The notes under the pieces: generated by a model | Databases searched by the model: none | What the model was told of the DNA's origin: nothing | Seen by the model: only the letters and a program-made list of their open reading frames with translations | Made by a program: the position numbers and the translations under genes | NCBI GenBank assembly: GCA_964461005.1 | Contig: CAYWQQ010000018.1 | Span: 1 to 13,505 of the forward strand | Origin: JAAZBI01 sp964461005 | Lineage (GTDB): Bacteria > Bacillota_I > Bacilli_A > RF39 > UBA660 | Length of the DNA stretch: 13,505 nt | Direction: 5' to 3' | Shown: positions 13,254-13,505 of the stretch, piece after piece | Layout: each line of letters begins with the position of its first letter | Numbering within the stretch: position 1 is the stretch's first letter

Positions 13254-13505
13254 CTATACTGGTTGCATTATTCCAAAGAATACTAACCACGCTAAAATTG
13301 TTTTAGCTACTAAACTTAAAATTATATATACCTTTTCTCCATATAAATAATCTTTCCATTTACCAATTTTCTTATATTGTAAAATCATGTTAATTGGAAA
13401 TAAATTAAAGAAAATAAAATATGAAGCGAAAACTGCATAGACAAATTTTGGTACATCTCCTGGATTAGAATTTCCAAAAGCATACATAACTACTACTACC
13501 CAAGG
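13254..13505 (-). CDS. Heliorhodopsin, C-terminal part (N-terminus beyond right edge)
   Basis: The frame is open to the window edge, giving 83 residues. A methionine at 13487 is internal: the codons before it read PWVVVV and lack a ribosome binding site. The fragment covers the end of helix E, helix F (about 20-42, VPKFVYAVFASYFIFFNLF) and helix G (about 58-78). Recognisable heliorhodopsin features are INMILQYKKIGKWKDYLYGE between helices F and G, and SLVAKTILAW in helix G. The lysine there (codon 13304-13302), four residues after the serine, corresponds to the retinal Schiff-base lysine (K241 in heliorhodopsin 48C12). Heliorhodopsins are retinal membrane proteins with an inverted orientation, thought to sense light or regulate partners rather than pump ions strongly. 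The counterion glutamate in helix C is outside the window. The 172-aa gene follows after 9 bases. Confidence 0.88.
   Translation of the reverse strand, partial: PWVVVVMYAFGNSNPGDVPKFVYAVFASYFIFFNLFPINMILQYKKIGKWKDYLYGEKVYIILSLVAKTILAWLVFFGIMQPV

Noticed and set aside
13254..13487. Complete 77-aa small membrane protein starting at 13487
   Set aside because: The frame is open to the edge, no ribosome binding site precedes that methionine, and the sequence matches only the C-terminal part of heliorhodopsin.
1..13505. Mycoplasma genetic code (TGA as tryptophan)
   Set aside because: Tryptophans are TGG in the frames checked, and dnaE and the 199-aa gene terminate at TGA at sensible ends.
1..13505. 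tRNA, rRNA, CRISPR, insertion sequence or phage attachment site
   Set aside because: No cloverleaf, spaced direct repeats, transposase or integrase features were seen on either strand.

Overview
This window comes from a very AT-rich, low-GC Gram-positive-type genome. Tryptophan is encoded by TGG and TGA is used as a stop (dnaE and the 199-aa membrane protein end in TGA), so this is the standard bacterial code and not the mycoplasma code. Strong AGGAGG or GAGGTGATAAG ribosome binding sites, a short mycoplasma-sized DnaE, a cysteine-free L28 and short intergenic gaps suggest an uncultured Bacilli/Tenericutes-like lineage (for example RF39, Acholeplasma or Erysipelotrichia relatives). The exact taxon is inference. 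Almost everything is on the minus strand; only rpmB is on the plus strand.

Reading in the direction of minus-strand transcription (right to left): the right edge holds the last 83 residues of a heliorhodopsin, with the helix-G SLVAK retinal lysine. Nine bases later comes a 172-aa protein of unknown family, then a terminator-like hairpin, then a 362-aa protein made of two diverged copies of the same roughly 165-residue domain. This heliorhodopsin plus three-copy unknown domain cluster is the most interesting part of the window. A membrane-anchored WG-repeat-like surface protein follows as its own unit. Next comes a likely operon of an acetoacetate-decarboxylase-like protein with a membrane tail, a CYTH-like protein with an eroded active-site motif, and an RlmD-type 23S rRNA m5U methyltransferase fused in frame to a GNAT acetyltransferase.

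A strong promoter beside an 11-bp inverted repeat then drives a 30-aa single-span membrane peptide, a 116-aa unknown protein and a three-span membrane protein. After these lie a 78-aa unknown protein with its own promoter and terminator, and a lone type IV prepilin-like protein. The prepilin gene converges on rpmB (L28), and the two share a bidirectional terminator. The left part is dnaE, followed 42 bases later by an M23 peptidase precursor (anchor, LysM, G5, start of the peptidase) that runs off the left edge.

Several genes end inside the first arm of their own terminator hairpin. No tRNA, rRNA, CRISPR array, insertion sequence or integrase was seen, and no gene-free stretch reaches 300 bases.
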